Below are positions 1 to 5,112 of a stretch of 5,112 bases of DNA, piece by piece; position 1 is the first letter of the stretch; every line of letters begins with the position of its first letter. Where the stretch lies: positions 1 to 5,112 of the forward strand of contig JAIVIH010000044.1 of NCBI GenBank assembly GCA_020200615.1, given 5' to 3'. A program made the translations under genes and the position numbers. The DNA comes from Actinomycetota bacterium (GTDB taxonomy: Bacteria > Actinomycetota > Acidimicrobiia > Acidimicrobiales > AC-14). The notes under the pieces are model-generated. The model searched no databases. It was not told the DNA's origin and saw only the letters and a program-made list of their open reading frames with translations.

Positions 1-528
1 CCCCTACCGCCGCCCGAGGCCGCCCGCGCCTTCGTCACCACCTCGGCCTGCGGCCTGTGTGGCAAGGCGTCCATCGACACCGTGCGGACCCGGTCGTCCT
101 ACGAGGTCGCGTCCGACCCCGTGACCGTTCCCGCCGCTGTGCTGGCCGCGCTGCCGGCTCGCCTCCGCCCGGCCCAGCGGCTCTTCGAGCGCACGGGTGG
201 GCTCCACGCCGCCGGGCTATTCGACGCCGCCGGCGGCCTCGTCTGCCTGCGGGAGGACGTCGGCCGCCACAACGCCTTCGACAAGGTGATCGGCTGGGCC
301 GCCCTGGCCGGACGCCTCCCGCTGCGGGGCTGCGTCATCCTGGCGTCGGGAAGGGCCAGCTTCGAGCTGACCCAGAAGGCCCTGATGGCCGGCATCCCCG
401 TGCTGGCGGCCGTGTCGGCGCCTTCCAGCCTGGCCGCCGAGCTGGCCGAGGAGGCGGGCATGACCCTGGTGGGGTTCCTGCGGGGCGGCTCCATGAACGT
501 GTACGCGGGAGCGGCGCGGGTGGTGTGA
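1..528 (+). CDS. fdhD: FdhD, formate dehydrogenase accessory sulfurtransferase (5'-truncated by window edge)
   Basis: This is the C-terminal 175 residues of an FdhD-family protein, in frame from base 1 and ending at TGA 526-528. FdhD carries sulfur from a cysteine desulfurase (IscS in E. coli) to the molybdenum cofactor, making the sulfurated form that formate dehydrogenase needs; it acts in the cytoplasm. Visible family signatures, counted from the first codon in the window, are the CGLC (CxxC) motif at residues 17-20, whose cysteines are the sulfur-carrying site in the family, RTGGLHAA at 64-71, [13 protein letters not shown] at 86-98, [12 protein letters not shown] at 116-127, and a C-terminal [11 protein letters not shown] stretch. 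FdhD proteins are usually about 260-280 residues, so roughly the first 90-100 are missing to the left. The reading frame is intact with no frameshift. It converges on the NUDIX gene with only 9 bp between stop codons. Its presence suggests a molybdenum- or tungsten-dependent formate dehydrogenase elsewhere, possibly upstream. Confidence 0.96.
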   Translation, partial: PLPPPEAARAFVTTSACGLCGKASIDTVRTRSSYEVASDPVTVPAAVLAALPARLRPAQRLFERTGGLHAAGLFDAAGGLVCLREDVGRHNAFDKVIGWAALAGRLPLRGCVILASGRASFELTQKALMAGIPVLAAVSAPSSLAAELAEEAGMTLVGFLRGGSMNVYAGAARVV

Positions 529-537
529 GCGGGCCTT

Positions 538-3652
<3,115 letters not shown>

Positions 3653-3657
3653 GACTC

Positions 3658-3669
3658 GACGGTACCGTC
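3658..3669. promoter_or_regulatory. 12-bp perfect palindrome with -10-like box before the DUF2510 gene
   Basis: GACGGTACCGTC is a perfect inverted repeat lying almost wholly in the 15-bp gap between the 69-residue gene and the DUF2510 gene. On the minus strand it contains TACCGT (3664-3659), a TANNNT hexamer ending six bases before the ATG at 3652. That spacing fits a leaderless transcript, and the palindrome would be well placed as an operator over the -10 box. No -35 match is evident. About one 12-bp perfect palindrome is expected by chance in a window of this size, so the position matters more than the symmetry. Confidence 0.3.
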
Positions 3670-3877
3670 AGACGTCGTCGTTCGTGCGGTCCGACAGGAG
3701 CATGGCCGCCTTCTCGACGGCCCTGCGGGCCCGGGTGAAGCGGCGCTCCTCGGCCATGAGCCGGTCCCGTTCGTCGGGCGACCCGGCCGCCTCCCGCAAC
3801 CGGTCGAGGGAGAGGTCGGCCAGCTCCTCGGCCATCCCTTCCAGCCGCGCTCGCAGGTCCTCGACCCCTCCGCTCAC
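3668..3877 (-). CDS. Small conserved-looking helical protein, unknown function (69 aa)
   Basis: This 69-residue product is highly charged and predicted by eye to be almost entirely alpha-helical: one amphipathic helix from about 5 to 31 (VEDLRARLEGMAEELADLSL at 5-24), a short break at GSPDE (32-36), and a second helix from about 37 to 61 (ERRFTRARRAVEKAAMLL at 44-61). It has no cysteines, signal peptide or membrane segment, and a helical hairpin or small coiled coil is likely. I do not recognise a named family, and no function is proposed. Support for a real gene comes from its non-shadow composition, its tight fit between two genes (15 bp before the DUF2510 gene, 18 bp from the divergent M20 gene), and a GTG start at 3877-3875 with a TAGGCT box six bases upstream. 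No usable Shine-Dalgarno precedes the start. It may be the first gene of the pyrG cluster. Confidence 0.75.
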   Translation of the reverse strand: MSGGVEDLRARLEGMAEELADLSLDRLREAAGSPDERDRLMAEERRFTRARRAVEKAAMLLSDRTNDDV

Positions 3878-3888
3878 GCCGTTAGCCT
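3861..3888 (+). promoter_or_regulatory. Candidate promoter of the M20 peptidase gene (leaderless)
   Basis: TAGCCT (3883-3888) fits the TANNNT -10 pattern and ends seven bases before the ATG at 3896. TCGACC (3861-3866), 16 bases further upstream, matches TTGACA at four of six positions. The only Shine-Dalgarno-like sequence, AGGGAGG (3889-3895), abuts the ATG with no spacer, too close for normal use, so translation of a leaderless transcript is the simpler reading. This promoter would lie inside the divergent 69-residue gene. Confidence 0.42.
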
Positions 3889-3889
3889 A
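3884..3889 (-). promoter_or_regulatory. Candidate -10 box of the divergent 69-aa gene / pyrG cluster
   Basis: On the minus strand TAGGCT ends six bases before the GTG at 3877, the spacing expected if transcription starts at the G of the start codon. It shares five of its six base pairs with the plus-strand -10 box because TAGCCTA is almost symmetric, with the centre forming the palindrome CCTAGG (3886-3891). No good minus-strand -35 is apparent at 16-19 base spacing. Confidence 0.4.
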
Positions 3890-3895
3890 GGGAGG

Positions 3896-5112
3896 ATGCC
3901 GCAGCCGCCGGAACTGGCCCTCACGGGCTACGTGGAGGCGGAGCGGGAGCGGATCGTGGCCACCCTGCTGGATTGGCTGCGGATCCCGTCGATCTCGGCT
4001 CACCCAGACCACGCTGGGGACGTGCGGCGCTCGGCCGAGTGGACGGCTGACCTCTTTCGGGCCGCCGGGCTGGAGAACGTCGAGGTGGTGGAGACCGGCG
4101 GCGGCGCGCCCTCCGTCTACGGCGACCACCTCCACGCCGGCCCCGACGCGCCCACGGCGCTCGTATACGGCCACCACGACGTACAGCCCGTCGACCCCCT
4201 CGACGAGTGGACGTCTCCCCCATTCGAGCCCGTGGTGGTGGACGGTGAGTGCCGCGGCCGCGGGGCGGTGGACGACAAGGGCCAGGTGCTCTACCAGGTG
4301 GAAGCCGTCCGGGGTCTGCTGGGGGCGGAGGGCGGGATCCTCGTCAACCTGAAGTTCCTGGTCGAGGGGGAGGAGGAAGTGGGCAGCCCCCACTTCGAGG
4401 ACTTGCTGGTGCGGGAACGGGACCGGCTGGCATGCGACGTGGTCGTCGTCTCCGACACCGACATGTGGTCGGCCGACGTCCCGTCCACCTGCGTGGCCAT
4501 GCGGGGACTGGTGGCCTTCGACGTGCGGGTGAGGACGGCCATCGCCGACCTCCACTCGGGGCTGTTCGGCGGAGCCGTGCCCAACCCCGCCCACCTGATC
4601 GCCCGCCTGGTGGCCGCCTTGCACGACGGTGACGGCCGGGTGGCCATTCCCGGCTTCTACGACGACGTCCGCCCGCTGACCCCGGCCGAGGAGGAGTCGC
4701 TGGCCACCATCCCCGTCGACGAGTCCGCCTGGCAGCGCATGGCGGGCGTGGGGCGGCTGGAGGGAGAGGCGGGCCGGACGCTGCTCGAGCGCATCTGGAC
4801 CCGGCCCACGTGCGAGGTGGTGGGGATCGGCGTGGGGTACACGGGCGCCGGGGTCAAGACCATCGTCCCTGCTCAGGGGGGTTTCAAGGTCACGTTCCGG
4901 CTGGTCCCCGACCAGCGGCCCGGCCTGGTGGCGGCCACCTTCGAGGCGTGGCTTCGAGCCCGGGTGCCCGAGGGAGTGGACGTGGAGGTCACGCCCCTGG
5001 GCGGCGTGGCTCCCGCGCTCACGCCCGTCGACCACCCGGCCATGGGCGCCCTGTGCCGGGCCATCGAGCGGGTGTGGGGCAAGGCGCCCCTGTTCACACG
5101 CATGGGCGGCAG
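3896..5112 (+). CDS. M20-family metallodipeptidase (3'-truncated by window edge)
   Basis: The frame from ATG 3896 stays open to the window end, giving 405 residues plus two bases. It matches the M20 (ArgE/DapE/CPG2/carnosinase-like) zinc peptidases, closest to the dipeptidase branch that hydrolyses dipeptides with a di-metal site in the cytoplasm. Visible metal and catalytic residues are H93 and D95 (YGHHDVQP), bridging D126 (RGAVDDKGQ), catalytic E160 and ligand E161 (EGEEEVGSP), and D187 (VVVVSDTDMW). The dimerisation/lid domain (about 205-320) carries DLHSGLFGG at 218-226, whose H220 normally completes the partner's active site, and PNPA at 229-232. FRLVPDQ at 334-340 holds the usual substrate carboxylate arginine (R335). 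The protein ends in FTRMGG, where relatives typically have TREGGS. Family length is about 450-460, so some 50 residues including the last metal-binding histidine lie off the right edge. It diverges from the 69-residue gene across 18 bp. Substrate is not predictable from this sequence. Confidence 0.94.
   Translation, partial: MPQPPELALTGYVEAERERIVATLLDWLRIPSISAHPDHAGDVRRSAEWTADLFRAAGLENVEVVETGGGAPSVYGDHLHAGPDAPTALVYGHHDVQPVDPLDEWTSPPFEPVVVDGECRGRGAVDDKGQVLYQVEAVRGLLGAEGGILVNLKFLVEGEEEVGSPHFEDLLVRERDRLACDVVVVSDTDMWSADVPSTCVAMRGLVAFDVRVRTAIADLHSGLFGGAVPNPAHLIARLVAALHDGDGRVAIPGFYDDVRPLTPAEEESLATIPVDESAWQRMAGVGRLEGEAGRTLLERIWTRPTCEVVGIGVGYTGAGVKTIVPAQGGFKVTFRLVPDQRPGLVAATFEAWLRARVPEGVDVEVTPLGGVAPALTPVDHPAMGALCRAIERVWGKAPLFTRMGG

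Noticed and set aside
3887..5035. A 382-codon open frame antisense to the M20 gene
   Set aside because: The M20 frame carries all metal-ligand motifs in order. The antisense product is a His/Gly/Val-rich mirror of it without recognisable domains.

Overview
The window is a gene-dense, very GC-rich piece of bacterial chromosome. The strong G/C bias at third codon positions, GTG starts, a DUF2510 domain (mostly an actinobacterial domain) and the pyrG-NUDIX gene pair all point to a high-GC actinomycete. A deep-branching or uncultured lineage such as Acidimicrobiia is plausible, but the sequence alone does not settle this. No mobile element, CRISPR array, rRNA or tRNA is visible, and no stretch longer than about 50 bases lies outside a supported gene.

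Layout. (1) 1-528, plus strand: the C-terminal 175 residues of FdhD, the sulfurtransferase that activates formate dehydrogenase; its 5' end lies outside the window. (2) Bases 529-537 separate it from a convergent gene, and a long imperfect hairpin (524-554) spans this junction. (3) 3877-538, minus strand: an apparent four-gene cluster, in transcription order a 69-residue helical protein, a DUF2510 plus scramblase-like (LURP-one-related) protein, CTP synthase (pyrG), and a NUDIX ADP-ribose pyrophosphatase-like protein. Spacings are 15 bp, 44 bp and a 4-base GTGA stop/start overlap. (4) 3896 to the window end, plus strand: an M20-family metallodipeptidase, cut off by the right edge after 405 residues. 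It transcribes divergently from the cluster across an 18-bp gap.

The genes are mostly housekeeping or metabolic. PyrG makes CTP from UTP and glutamine, and the NUDIX protein probably clears ADP-ribose or related nucleoside diphosphate compounds. The scramblase-like protein may act at the membrane. The M20 enzyme probably hydrolyses dipeptides. There is no sign of a defence system or other novel multi-gene system.

The most interesting signal is at the gene starts. Four of the five complete or 5'-complete genes (69-aa gene, DUF2510 gene, pyrG, M20 gene) have a TANNNT -10-like hexamer ending 6-8 bases before the start codon and no well-spaced Shine-Dalgarno sequence, which fits leaderless transcripts. 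At 3883-3889 one near-symmetric element, TAGCCTA, could provide the -10 box for both divergent genes.
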